From: Hymenopus coronatus
Taxonomy: Eukaryota; Arthropoda; Insecta; Mantodea; Hymenopodidae
Reading direction: 5' to 3'
Assembly: GCA_030762935.1 (NCBI GenBank)
Contig: CM060897.1
Coordinates: forward strand, 113,890,176 to 113,954,175
Length of the DNA stretch: 64,000 nt
A program made the translations under genes and the position numbers. Position 1 is the stretch's first letter, and each line of letters begins with the position of its first letter. Below, piece after piece: positions 23,921-34,478 of the stretch. The notes under the pieces were generated by a model that did not search any database, was not told the origin of the DNA, and was given only the letters and a program-made list of their open reading frames with translations.

Positions 23921-24835
23921 GTTATCTTTTAAATAGCAATAGAAGCTAAAATGTTGTTCTGTTATGTAGAATATAGAATATACACAATAATAGTAATATT
24001 TCTGTTCAACTTTATATATTTCTATACAATACATATGTAAACTGTTAAAATGTATTAAGTGCCTTCAAGGCTACCATTATAGGAATAAACTGTCAAACTA
24101 GGGAATCGCCGGTTACTCAGTTGTAAATAGCATGTATGTTTGAATCTTATGTGAACATGCTGTTAGGTACGCATTATTTCATTTGATATTGTATGATTCT
24201 GATAGAAGCACCCTGACACCCAGAAAAGCAAACAGCTTTTTTTACTTAAGTCTACCTAAATAAAGACTTATTATATAAAAATTATCATCTATTCCAAGAA
24301 TAAAAATTTTCCTAAAAGGAAAGGAAATATGAGAACAAATAATTGGTAAAATGCCAGATTTAAAAGGATAATCGTTATAGGGTAAATAATGTAATTTTAA
24401 TACTTTAACTAAATGACAGACAGACACGGGACCCTGCTCCAACAGGTTTCATCGCCTCCACCAGCGAACGGCCCTCATTCCGAAAACCAGTTGAAGTCGG
24501 AAATGGATGTTCACAATGTGCACCATCACCGACATTTTCAACCCTGAAAGAAACCAATGGAATGAAGAAATGAAAATGCAACAACATGGAGGAAAAACCC
24601 CAAAAATGTCTATAGGCCAGATAGATGATTCATTGCATCAAATCCGAACCAGTGCAGACCAGTGGCGAAATATTTAAGCTATCAAACGCAGTCTAATGCC
24701 CAGCTAAGAAACTTGATTTAAACGTGATTTTGGCCAAAAAAACTCTGCATGAAAGTCAAAAACATAAAACTCATTCACTGCAGTGGCTGGGATATTTCTG
24801 TAAAAACGTCTGCGTATTATCTAGAGGATCTGATC
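23921..24835. other. Unassigned spacer with GC-richer ORF
   Basis: No repeat recognised. At 24405-24587 a 60-codon minus frame (VENVGDGAHCEHPFPTSTG...) sits in the only GC-richer patch. It could be an old exon or relic of an unknown element; no family recognised. Confidence 0.35.
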
Positions 24836-25380
24836 TTTAAGAGGATGCATCTGTAAAATTTTACCAAAGATTTTGAAAATATAATTAACTTTTTTCAGCG
24901 AAAAAGTATGAATTCTAAAATTAAAGAAAATATATCGTTTTTCTCTCTTGACGCACTTTAACTACCAATTAACTGAAGCTATAAACGAGGAGACGTATGC
25001 TTATAACCAGACACTCCCAGCTTTAAATATTTTTTTCTCGCAAATACTTTCCCAACACTTTTCCACACTCAAAGTGGTCCATACAATGCAATTCTTTACC
25101 AGTTTATTTCAAACAATTTATACTGATTTCAAACGTAAATTAAATAAAATAATAACATAGTTTTTTGCAAGCATACTACAATTTTTAGAATAATTCATTA
25201 AATTTTGAAAACTCATGATTTCGGAGAGTAGAAAGGTAAATATTTTGCTACTATAATTTATGTTAATATAAAAATCCGATTTAACAAATATATTTGTAGA
25301 CTCGTTCCCCCTAAAACTTTAAGTGTTATGTGGATAGTTTCAAAAATGCATCATGATGCTCATTTTTATTAGAACAAAGA
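24836..25380 (+). repeat. Repeat B copy 2
   Basis: Forward copy: TTTAAGAGGATGCATCTGTA, ACTACCAATTAACTGAAGC, ACACTCCCAGCTTTAAATA, TTTTTTTCTCGCAAATACTT, AAGTGGTCCATACAATGCAA, and end GCTCATTTTTATTAG. Uninterrupted, so it is a useful reference for the nested copy at 34.4 kb. Confidence 0.75.
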
Positions 25381-25391
25381 ATTTAGACAAT

Positions 25392-26160
25392 AATAACCGT
25401 TTGTGTTCTATTCTCATGACTCTCTTATTTGTTATACAAACTTCCTACAAAAGCTTATTCTTCTTTCTATTCCTTGGTGATCGAGATAAGCATTAGCAGA
25501 ATGTTTTTATTGCTTCGTTTCTTGAAAGTAGAAGAGAATTAAAGGAACACACTATCCTAAAGCCACAGTCAAATGCTTTAAAAGCTGTCGCTATGCGATT
25601 GTTATGGAGTTTCACTTCTTTGTATGACCCGGAGTAAAATAAGAGAACCACAGGCGACTTCTGTTTTAAAGTGAAATCGATGACAGGGAATATTTCGAAA
25701 ATGGTTAGATGTTCAACAAAAATACAGGATATAAATTGTGTGTTTCGCTGAGATCTACATTTTTTTTTCCAGTTAGTTTTTGTCTATCTCTTATAGTTTA
25801 CAATTTATATAAGTCATTCCGACTTCAGAGGCTATTCACAGTAAATTCAAGGTATACATTTTATTTGGCATATAAACCTCTTTAATTTTAATCCAACGTT
25901 TTAGAGACATTTGGGAGCAAAACTAAATTTTCCAAAAAAAAAAAATCAGTAACGGGTAGTTTGGGATGGGAAATTTTCTTGCAAATCTTCATGTCTCATC
26001 TCCGGAATATACTAAACGTAAATACCAAATTGAGTATCTAAATTTAGATTCGGGAGACCTCAAAACCTATATTTCCGATGAAACGTTGAAATTCAATTTT
26101 AGGTGGAATACAATACCTTCTCTACCTACTGTATGTATAGTACGTGTAGAGTAAGTAAAA
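25392..26160 (-). repeat. Repeat A copy 18, internally deleted
   Basis: Reverse unit in which about 90 bp around the microsatellite and internal palindrome are missing (near 26035). Head end intact: TACGTGTAGAGTAAGTAAAA. Confidence 0.85.
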
Positions 26161-26298
26161 ATTATTATTTAAAAAATCATGCAAGTTTTAATATTGATAC
26201 ATGATAAAAATAGATTTGCTATTGTGTATAATGACATACATTTCAAAACACATCTTATATAGAGTTAATTTGTTTAATATTTTCTATATTTCACAGAT

Positions 26299-26603
26299 AC
26301 CTGAGTTCGATCCCCAGTACCGGAGTGGGGGATCTTTCACCCGCTGGGAGACCTGGCTTGGGGTACACTCAGCCTCGTAAGGTCCCTGGGGGACCAATTG
26401 AGGAGCTACTTGATGGAGCAGTAGCGTCTCCAGGTCATGAGGACCGCATTTATCGGCCGGGGGGACTCGAGGCGCTGACCACGTCTCACCCTCCAATACT
26501 GCACCCCATCAATGACGTCCATAGTGGACCGAGATGGAGGACGCAGCGGCCGGGCGGTAGGCCAAGGTTCCCCGTGAACTGTCGTGCCATGGATTTATTA
26601 TAA
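26299..26603 (+). mobile_element. GC-rich tRNA-derived SINE (type 3), 5'-truncated
   Basis: Starts at the B box (GTTCGATCCCCAGTACCGG), so the 5' tRNA part is missing, as in incomplete LINE-driven reverse transcription. It is flanked by an 11-bp duplication, ATTTCACAGAT (26288-26298 and 26604-26614). The GC-rich body matches the full copy at 35644-35987 closely. The apparent ORFs on both strands result from high GC and are not genes. Size and GC-richness recall the Talua-type SINEs of termites, but that identity is a guess. Confidence 0.85.
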
Positions 26604-27352
26604 ATTTCACAGATGCATCATTAGTAGAATTAGTCTTATTACTAGCTTCCTTATAAATGGAAGGGAAATAAAAAATGCAGAGTCTAAAGCAATAGTCTCG
26701 TCCTTTAAAAGCCAGTCGCTATATGAAACAATTGAAATTACAATCTCTTTGCTTGCCAGGAATAAACAAGAGAAACGAAGTATAAGTGGCTTAAAATTGA
26801 AATATATATCTCGAAAACGGCTAACTCTGCAAAACAATTTAACATAAATTGTGTTTTATAATGAGATATTCATTCTTATGTAGTAAGTTTTTGTATATCT
26901 CCCACGGTTTGCCAGTTATACAAAAGTCATCCAGAATGAAGAGGTTTTTAGAGGCGATTCACAGAAAATTCAAGATATATATTTCGTTCGTCATAAAATA
27001 TCATAAACATAAGGTATTTTAATAAAAATCGTGAGAGGCATTTTTGAGAAACTAAACTTTCCAGAAATGTTCCATGTAAAGGGTTGTTGGGGTTCGGTAG
27101 ATTTTCTTAAAATCTTTGTGTCGCATCAATGGGAGACACTAAACTTAAATACCAAGTTTGGTATTCCCCCTACTTTTCGTTTTTCGGCTTTGTTGCCCCC
27201 ATACTTACACGGACCTTTTTCTAAAAATGTTTTATTTTATTCAGGGGGTCCAAAAACAGCTATTGCCGGTGAAATCTCGATATCGAACTTTTGGGTGCAT
27301 TACAATACTTTCTTTATACACTATGTACATAGTACGTGCAGAGAAAGTAAAA
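26604..27352 (-). repeat. Repeat A copy 19, tail end lost
   Basis: Reverse unit from CATTAGTAGAATTAGTCTTA to GTGCAGAGAAAGTAAAAA. Its truncated tail lies beside the SINE target duplication. Confidence 0.85.
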
Positions 27353-27405
27353 AGTGCACATAGAAGTGCTGTTAACCCGCATTATGGCACTACACAGTGA
27401 TGTAA

Positions 27406-27606
27406 TTATCGAATAAATAACGGAACAATAAAACAATATAAGCGAAGAAATGGGGTGTTTGCTGACCGTTCCAAAATGCCTACCCCTTCTATAAATGTGC
27501 CTGGTTGTCCCTGCAGTTCTGGCGAGTAGCCAACTGGGAATGTACAACTCCACGTCACAACATTGAATAGGATGATCAACTTCAGGAGCACAAGGAGTTG
27601 GTCCAT
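27406..27606 (-). CDS. Candidate secreted-protein exon with signal-peptide-like start
   Basis: In a 332-bp island free of repeat A (27353-27685), the minus strand has an ATG at 27606-27604 in a good initiation context (G at -3, G at +4). It opens with MDQLLVLLKLIILFNVVTWS followed by C: a short n-region, about 14 hydrophobic residues, and a TWS-like cleavage end, the layout of a secretory signal peptide. The next roughly 35 residues (CTFPVGYSPELQ...) are polar and match no family I know. The frame runs 66 codons to a stop. A GGTCAGC or GGTAGG within it could be a splice donor. The frame is also open 17 codons upstream to an in-frame ATG at 27657. It could be a first exon or mere chance. Confidence 0.25.
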   Translation of the reverse strand: MDQLLVLLKLIILFNVVTWSCTFPVGYSPELQGQPGTFIEGVGILERSANTPFLRLYCFIVPLFIR

Positions 27607-27685
27607 TCCTTTGCCCTTTCTAATGCTACATCTTGAGATAGAAGTGAGGATATGCAACGGTCATAGGCAATTATGTGTTATTTTT

Positions 27686-28446
27686 ACTTTCTCTAAACGT
27701 AATGTGTACATAGTATATAGAAGAAATATTGTATTAGGTATATCGAATAATTCGATACCAAGATTTCATTGGAAAAAGTGTTTTAGAGCCTCCTGAATCC
27801 AAAAAAAAAGCATTTTAGAAAAAGGTCCGTCTGTGAATGTGTCTGTGTGTGTGTCTGTCAAAAAGAAGAGATCCTTAAATATCAAACTTGGAACTTTTTT
27901 GGAAAATTTTGATTTTCTGAAAATGACTCTAACGATTTTGATTAAAGATATTTACCTCACAAATAAAAAGTATATCTTGAATTTTCTGGGAATGGTCTCT
28001 GAAGACTACTTTATTCTGGATGAATTTTACGGAATTTTGCATAGCTGCTAAACCGCAAGAAATAGACAAAAACTTACTACACAAGAAATGTAGAGCACGT
28101 TAAAACACACAATTTAAGTTATGCATATTTTTTTCGTGGAGTTGATCGTTTTGAGATGTTCTTTGTTTTTAGTTTCAGCTTTGAAGAACTTATACTTTTC
28201 TCATAAAGAAATTTGTCAACTTGTGTTCATACAAACAAAGGAATTTCAGTTACATAGCAACCAGCTTTTGATTATCACTTGAGCCTATGCTACACCCTTA
28301 TTTGGCTTCTACTTACAAGGAAGCAAGTAATAAGACTATTTCTGCTAATTTTTTCTCAATTAGCACGAAGTAAATATAAGCCATAATCTTTTTAACAATA
28401 ATTTGTTGTAAAAATGTAGAGAAAGGCATGGGAATGAAAAACATCA
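27686..28446 (+). repeat. Repeat A copy 20, internally deleted
   Basis: Forward, head ACTTTCTCTAAACGTAATGT. It lacks about 90 bp between the internal palindrome and TTTTGGAAAATTTTGATTTT. The tail runs into a 26-T homopolymer. Confidence 0.9.

Positions 28447-28472
<26 letters not shown>
28447..28472. repeat. Poly-T tract (26) between two repeat A units
   Basis: Uninterrupted T26 exactly at the tail/head junction of copies 20 and 21. A similar T21 lies at 29322-29342, at the tail of copy 21. Confidence 0.9.
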
Positions 28473-28478
<6 letters not shown>

Positions 28479-29321
28479 TCTAAACGTACTATGTACATAG
28501 TATATAGGAGAAGTATTGTATTACATCCAGAAATTGATACCGAGATTTCACCGGAAATACATATTTTAGGATACCACTGAATCCAAAAAGGCATTTTGAG
28601 AAAAAAATCCGTGTGTGTGTGTGCGTGTGGACAGCATAGACCAAAAACGAAAATACCGTTAAATACCAAACTAGGTACTTAAGTTTTGTATCGTCCAAGG
28701 ATGTGACACGAAGATGTTCAAGAAAATCCCAAAGCCCAAACTATCATTTACATGGACAAATTTTCGAAAATTTTATTTTTCTTAAAAATGGTTATAAAAG
28801 TTTTGATTAAAATACCACATATTAAAGCCATTTTCATCACAAATAAAATGTATATCTTGAATTTTCTGGGAATAGCTTCTGAACACCTGGTTTTTCTGAA
28901 TGAATTTTGCTGAATTTTGCATTATTACACAACAAATTTATATCTCGTTTAAATACACAATATATGTCATACACAGTTTTTTCGTGGTGTTTACCGTTTT
29001 CGAGATATTTCTTGTTATTAGTTTCAATTGGAAAGTACTTGTACTTTTCTCAGACAGATAGTGTCCGATTTTCTATTTTTCTACTCCGTGCCAAGCAAAG
29101 AAGCAGTTTGCAATGACAATCGCATAACGACAGCTTTTAATATATATGACTATCACTTTAGCATAGCACATTCCTATAGTTCCCTTCTACTTATAAGGAA
29201 CTAAGTAATAAGAGCATTCTGCTAATGTTTATCTCCATTAGCATTGTGTAGCAAGAAGAAGAATCTTTTGTAAGAAGTTCTTTTGTAGACCAGCTAGAGA
29301 AAGTCGTGAGTGTAACACAGC
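28473..29321 (+). repeat. Repeat A copy 21, full length
   Basis: Forward unit from ACTTTTTCTAAACGTACTAT to GTCGTGAGTGTAACACAGC. Second of a head-to-tail pair separated by T26. Confidence 0.9.
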
Positions 29322-29372
29322 TTTTTTTTTTTTTTTTTTTTTGTAACAATTAAAGAATAAAATGATAATTCA

Positions 29373-29432
29373 AAATCTGATGTGTTCCTTTCACAAAAAC
29401 CTCTCTACCTGTTCTGCAAGCACACTATTTTT
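29373..29432 (-). repeat. Repeat A copy 22, tail fragment
   Basis: 60 bp of reverse tail (AAAATCTGATGTGTTCCTTT), directly followed by another reverse tail. Confidence 0.75.
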
Positions 29433-29898
29433 AAAAAAAAACTAATGTGTTCCATTCACATGGCTTTCTCTGCATCTCTGCAACGGATTATTTTTAAAAA
29501 GCCTATCATTCTGTTTATTTAATGCTAATGCTACTTAAACTAGCAGAAATGGTCTTATTGCTTGCTTCCATGTAAGTAGAAGGGAAATAAGGGAGTACTA
29601 CAAGGTAAAGTGATAGTCAAAAGCTGGTTGCTTTGTGATTGAAATTCCTTTGTTTGTATGAACAGGAGTCGAGAAATTCCCGTATGAGAAAAGTATAAGT
29701 ATTTTATAGCTGAAACAAATAACAAGGAATACCTGAAAAACGAACAACTCCACTAAAAAATATGTATATGGCATTTACTGAGTGTTTTAGTGAGATCTAC
29801 ATTTTTGTGTATAAGGTTCTGTCTACCTCTTACGGTTTACCAGTTATGAAATATTCAGTAAAATTCATACAGAATAGACGTTCTCCGAACATATTCCT
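29433..29898 (-). repeat. Repeat A copy 23, left arm of inverted dimer
   Basis: Reverse unit from its tail (ACTAATGTGTTCCATTCACA) to mid-element (..CATATTCC), where orientation flips. Confidence 0.85.
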
Positions 29899-30154
29899 GT
29901 TATTCGTGTCAGATTTAAAATACTTAAGCATTTTTCATATGGAATTTTTGGCTCCTGGTCTTGCAAAGAAACTAATTTCAGCCCCATTACAACCAGATTT
30001 GAAAAGATCTAACGATCGGTTTAGCCTAGTGTATTCTCTTATTTCCTTCCTACTTACTAATGTTTCTGTCGATAAGCATGAAGTATTAGCTTTTTAATAT
30101 AATTTGTTACACAGATATAGAGCAAGTAATGTGAATGGAACAATTCAGATTTTT
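29899..30154 (+). repeat. Repeat A copy 23b, right arm of inverted dimer
   Basis: Forward interior-to-tail segment starting TGTTATTCGTGTCAGATTTA and ending GTGAATGGAACAATTCAG. With the left arm it forms a foldback unit bounded by two tails, without any head. Confidence 0.85.
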
Positions 30155-30717
30155 GAATAATAATATTTCTACCGAAGCCACCAAATCGTCGTTTTAGTCT
30201 TTCCATTGTGTGTGCGGATTTGGCGCACATGTTTTATAACGTAAGTGTAAAATTATTATAACAAATGCGTTTCTAAAGTCATGCATTATTTTTCTACAGA
30301 TGTTTATATGAATGCGTTATCATTGTGTTTTACTACAGGCTACTAATATCATTATTATGGCACTGAAATAAAAATTTAATATAAACCTTGTATAAGCCTA
30401 TGCTCCGATAATCATATTACAAAACAGGCATAACATATTCGTTTAAAGTCTCCGTAGCATATATGGCAGCATTATTAGTATATTAACAATTGTTATGTTC
30501 GATTTTGTTTTATTCAGATTTCAATTCAGCTTCGCACATCACTATACTGGCTTTGTCTTGTTTATGATAGAGAGTTCAACATTTATAAGCTAGTGCTTTG
30601 GACAGTTTGGAGCGTACATTTACATTAACAATGTGCGTCAGTCATATGGTAGTGGTCATCCTGTAATTTTCGCTATTGTTGTAACTTCTATGTGGTACAT
30701 TATTAACCATAAAACCA
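30155..30717. other. Unassigned AT-rich spacer
   Basis: 560 bp left of the mariner relic. Nothing recognised. Confidence 0.4.
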
Positions 30718-31670
30718 CGAGTGGTGCTTAATAAGTCCTTAGAAAAAGGCAGAAAAACAAATTATTTATTGTAGATTTTTCTTTATTTTTCAACATAATC
30801 ACCTTTTAGATCAATAGACATTTCCCAGCGTTTCTCCAACTTTCAAAAATTAGGATTTTGTGAATCGTTTCCGCCGAGCCAAAAGTCACTGAGGGTCAAA
30901 TCTGGAGAATACGGTGGATGTTTTAGTAATTCGAACCTTAATTCTACAATTTATGCCATCGAAACTGTGCAGGTCTGCACCCTTGAATTGCCTTGATAGA
31001 AGGAATAATTTTCTTTGCCAGATAAGGAGAATTTTCTTGGTTTCTCAGTTCAACCGGTAACATAACGATGAAAGTAATCAATGTAGAAGATTCCGCGTGC
31101 ATCCTAAAAAAAACCGAGTCCATCATTTGCAGATTTCGCCACCTTTGCCTTTTTGGGAGCCGGTTCGAATTTAAAAACCCACTGTTTAGACTTCACTTTT
31201 GTCTCTGAAGTGTAGTAGCCATGCTTCATCCGCATTTATCTACTGACGCAAAAACTCGTCAGGATTGCGACAGAAAAGTGCCAAAACAGCTTTCGACTTG
31301 ATCACACGGTTGCATTTGTTCTCCAGTGAGAGCAAACGGGCCACCCATATTGCCAATACCTTTATCAAGCTTAGTTTTTGGGGCAAAATTGAGAACATTG
31401 TACTTTGTGAGGCCTGTGGTCTCTACTATTTTGCGAACTTTAATTCCTCGATCACTCAAAACCATATCCTGGATTTTTTCAATCACTACAGAGGTAGTCA
31501 CTTATACCAGACGTGCCACGAACTTGATCAAAACTCGGCTTTTATACCTTTCGGTATTAAGACTTTTAAATAAACAAGTTTAATCACAGCACGAAACTCG
31601 TTTTTTTCCTTATTTCCAAGCACAAGCTTGTTGATTCAATCGCCTATGCCAACGAAACCACGTGATGGAT
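30718..31670 (-). pseudogene. Decayed mariner transposase (mariner relic M2)
   Basis: Read from the minus strand: an N-terminal helix-turn-helix part (about 31500-31390: VVIEKIQDMVLSDRGIKVRK then IVETTGLTKYNVLNF), later YTSETKVKSKQWV, EPAPKKAKVAKSA, DARGIFYIDYF, SPYLAKKIIP, and HPPYSPDLTL (30891-30920), the mariner block holding the third catalytic Asp. The second catalytic Asp of HQDNA has become Gly (QGN). Frameshifts and stops are frequent. The left end (CGAGTGGTGCTTAATAAGTC, from 30718) resembles that of M3 at 56764. No right TIR survives, because the region runs into A copy 24. It belongs to the mariner group with third-Asp motif HPPYSPDL. Confidence 0.85.
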
Positions 31671-31672
31671 AT

Positions 31673-32527
31673 AGCTGATGTGTTTCATTCACATGACTGT
31701 TTCCACATCTCTATTACAAATTATTGTTAGTAAGCTAATTGTGAAAAACATTGGCAGAAACGATTTTATTAGCTAGAGGAGGATAGAAATGAGGGCTAAA
31801 CTAGGCTAAACTAGGCTAAACGACAGTCACATGTTTTAAAATGTGATTGCTGTGGGATTGAAATCCATATCACTGTGTAACCAGAAGTTGACAATTTCCT
31901 CTATGTAAAAAGTTTTAAGTATTTAAAATAGAAACCAATAACAACAGATATTTTGAAAACGGTCAACTGAAGGAAAAAATGTATTTGAATAAATTATGTG
32001 TTTTAACGAGATCTGCATTTTTTGTGTATTAACGTTTTTGTCTATCTCTTACGGCTTATTAGTTATGCAAAATTCCAAAAAGTTCATCCAGAGGAAACAG
32101 GTCTTTAGAGCCTATTGCCAGAAAATTCAAGCTTTACATTTTATTCGGCATGTAAATATCTTAAATGTAAGAGAGTTTAATCAAAATTGTTAGAACCATT
32201 TATGAGAATTTTATTTTTTTTTTTTTTTTCCATATGAGGGGTAGCTTGGAGAATTTTCTTGAAAATCTTCGTCTCGCATCCTTGGGAAATACAGGACTTA
32301 AATATCAAGTTTGGTATTTAATGGACTTTTCGCTTTTGAGCTCTGCTGCCCACACACACAGACACACACACGCACACACTCTGACACTCACATGGACATT
32401 TTTCTAAAAATATTTTTTTTTTTGGATTCAGGGTGTGTCAAAACATATTTGCGGTGAAATCGCAGTATCAAATTTTTAGGTTCTATACAATACCTTCTCT
32501 ATACACTATGTATATAGTACGTGTATT
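31673..32527 (-). repeat. Repeat A copy 24
   Basis: Reverse unit from GCTGATGTGTTTCATTCACA to GTACGTGTA. A short piece resembling a forward head follows (TACTTTCTGTAGCCCGCATA, about 32525-32570). The head is included in the tandem duplication described next. Confidence 0.85.
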
Positions 32528-32882
32528 ACTTTCTGTAGCCCGCATATACATACAATGTACATAATATGATGGCTTAGCCCACACATGTGTTAAGTACTCA
32601 TTTGTTAGTTTTGAGAAAATCTAATTTTAAGTTTCAAAACTTTATTTCACAACAATAAAACATTTTGCGGTGAAATCGCAGTATCAAATTTTTAGGTTCT
32701 ATACAATACCTTCTCTATACACTATGTATATAGTACGTGTATTACTTTCTGTAGCCCGCATATACATACAATGTACATAATATGATGGCTTAGCCCACAC
32801 ATGTGTTAAGTACTCATTTGTTAGTTTTGAGAAAATCTAATTTTAAGTTTCAAAACTTTATTTCACAACAATAAAACATATA
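32451..32882. repeat. Perfect tandem duplication, period 216 bp
   Basis: The 213 bases from GCGGTGAAATCGCAG (32451) to CAACAATAAAACAT (32663) appear again at 32667-32879, identical base for base by my reading. The copy contains the head of A copy 24 plus about 130 bp of flank. AAACAT precedes the first copy and ends both, so short homology may have guided the duplication. The identity is striking against roughly 15-25% divergence among A copies, so the event is recent or an assembly artefact. Confidence 0.95.
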
Positions 32883-33899
32883 ATTTCAAAAAATAAATAT
32901 CACAATGCAATCTTAAGTTCATTGTTGTTAATTTTCTGTCAAGAACAATGACAAATAACAATGTACAGCTTACAATAATGTCTTACATTACGTGCATTTA
33001 ACACATTTGCTTTAAGAATCAGGTGCACTTAGCACATCTGTGCAATAGAGTGAAAATCTGAAACCTGCAATTAAAATTACGGCACAACACTTTTTTTTCG
33101 CATACACTGGCTTACATTTCTTCATCTTTCTCTTCTGAAACCTCAGTAAAATTGTTTAACAGTTGGAATATCTGCAATGAAATGTCTGTATTCTTCAGGG
33201 ACCACCCTGCCTTGTAACAAGGTTAAGAGATCCTTCTTCTTTACACTTATAATATATATTTTTTTTGTGTGCATGCAGGTATCAAGGAAACATCCGTCTA
33301 ATTCTGTAGGTTTTTCTCTTGCACTCTTGCTTATTTTCTTGGCATGCGTATATCTATGTCAAATTTATACTAAATAAGGGTAGGTTTACTTTTCTGCAAC
33401 CTAATCCTTTAAACTTAGTGGCATTAACATTGTTTACTGCTTTCCCCACAAATTCCTTGAGGTCATAGAAACTTTCATAATCCATTACTTTAACTTGACA
33501 TGGCAAGAATTAATTCTGGCTGAGATCAAGAGCGCCCATTTGCGAGTGGTTTAGGCTTTTATGTGTTTTCTTTTCCGTTCGATCGTGGAATGCAGAGAAC
33601 CAGCTTCCAAATAAGAATCTCCTGCTTCCATAAATTTCATGTCAATTGTTTCCAAATTGTTCTTTTTATTTACAGAATACAGTATTCCAGTAGTGATGAA
33701 CTGAATGTAGTCAAGTGGGTAACAGGTAAACTGGAGACATACTTTAGGAGGCTACTCTCAATCAGCGCGACCAGTTTCCAACAACCTCGTAATTGAGGAC
33801 AGTTTAATGGATAACATCAATATTTGCTTCATTTGAAGAGTAATACGTTTAGTTATTAAGAATAGTATGTTTTCAGATTGGTTAGTACCTCGAAGTAGG
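32883..33899. other. Unassigned spacer
   Basis: About 1 kb without repeat A. Plus frames at 33177-33377 and 33563-33796 are short, low-confidence and unlike any family. No splice-supported gene is visible. Confidence 0.4.
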
Positions 33900-34110
33900 A
33901 CGAACCAGGTGGCTCAGGTGTTTTGTCTGGGACGGGCATTCGGGAGTAGGGGATTTGATTCGCTCAGCCGTTCTCTGACACCCAATGGTTTTTTCTGGGG
34001 CTTTCCACGTCACTAGGCGAATGTTAAGACGTTTCTGCTAAATTTCTATCCTTTCATTCCATCCAACAGGTCTCTCCTCCTAGGGCCTGATACAAAATAA
34101 GCCTACATAT
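33900..34110 (+). mobile_element. Probable tRNA-derived SINE (type 4)
   Basis: Reads CCAGGTGGCTCAGGTGTTTT (A-box-like, GGTGGCTCAGG) then GGGGATTTGATTCGCTCAGC (B-box-like), followed by TTTTCTGGGGCTTTCCACGT and a pyrimidine-rich end. The order A box, B box, then unrelated body is that of tRNA-derived SINEs. It is degraded, and the 3' end and target duplication are not defined. Confidence 0.45.
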
Positions 34111-34390
34111 TGTGGTTTCAGTATAGAACCCCCTCAGTGATTTACATACACTCACACACTCACACATAGAATGTTTTCTGTAAGATCAGTGACCTCACAC
34201 TACTTAGGCCAGACTGTTAGGTGTGAACATGTTAACGCAAAACAGATAGTCTATACTAACAGGGGTATTCTATTTCGCGGCGCAATTACTAAACAAAACA
34301 CATCGGGTAGTAAATTGTGTAATTGATTTGTGGGAAAACTGTTAGAATAAGAGAAAAAGAAACTAATACATTGAAGTGACTAATTTTAAG

Positions 34391-34476
34391 GTGAAGTTTC
34401 ACAAAAAATTATGAAAAATTTAAAAAAAAAGTATTTTTTTTTCAAAATAACATATCAAATCTAAAATTTAAGGAAA
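34391..34476 (+). repeat. Repeat B copy 3, first part
   Basis: Starts TTTTAAGGTGAAGTTTCACA, as in copies 1 and 2. It is interrupted at a TA by the mariner element. Confidence 0.7.
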
Positions 34477-34478
34477 TA

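Noticed and set aside
26325..26603. 92-codon GC-rich ORF as a host exon
   Set aside because: It is the body of a GC-rich SINE with an 11-bp target duplication, also present at 35644-35987.
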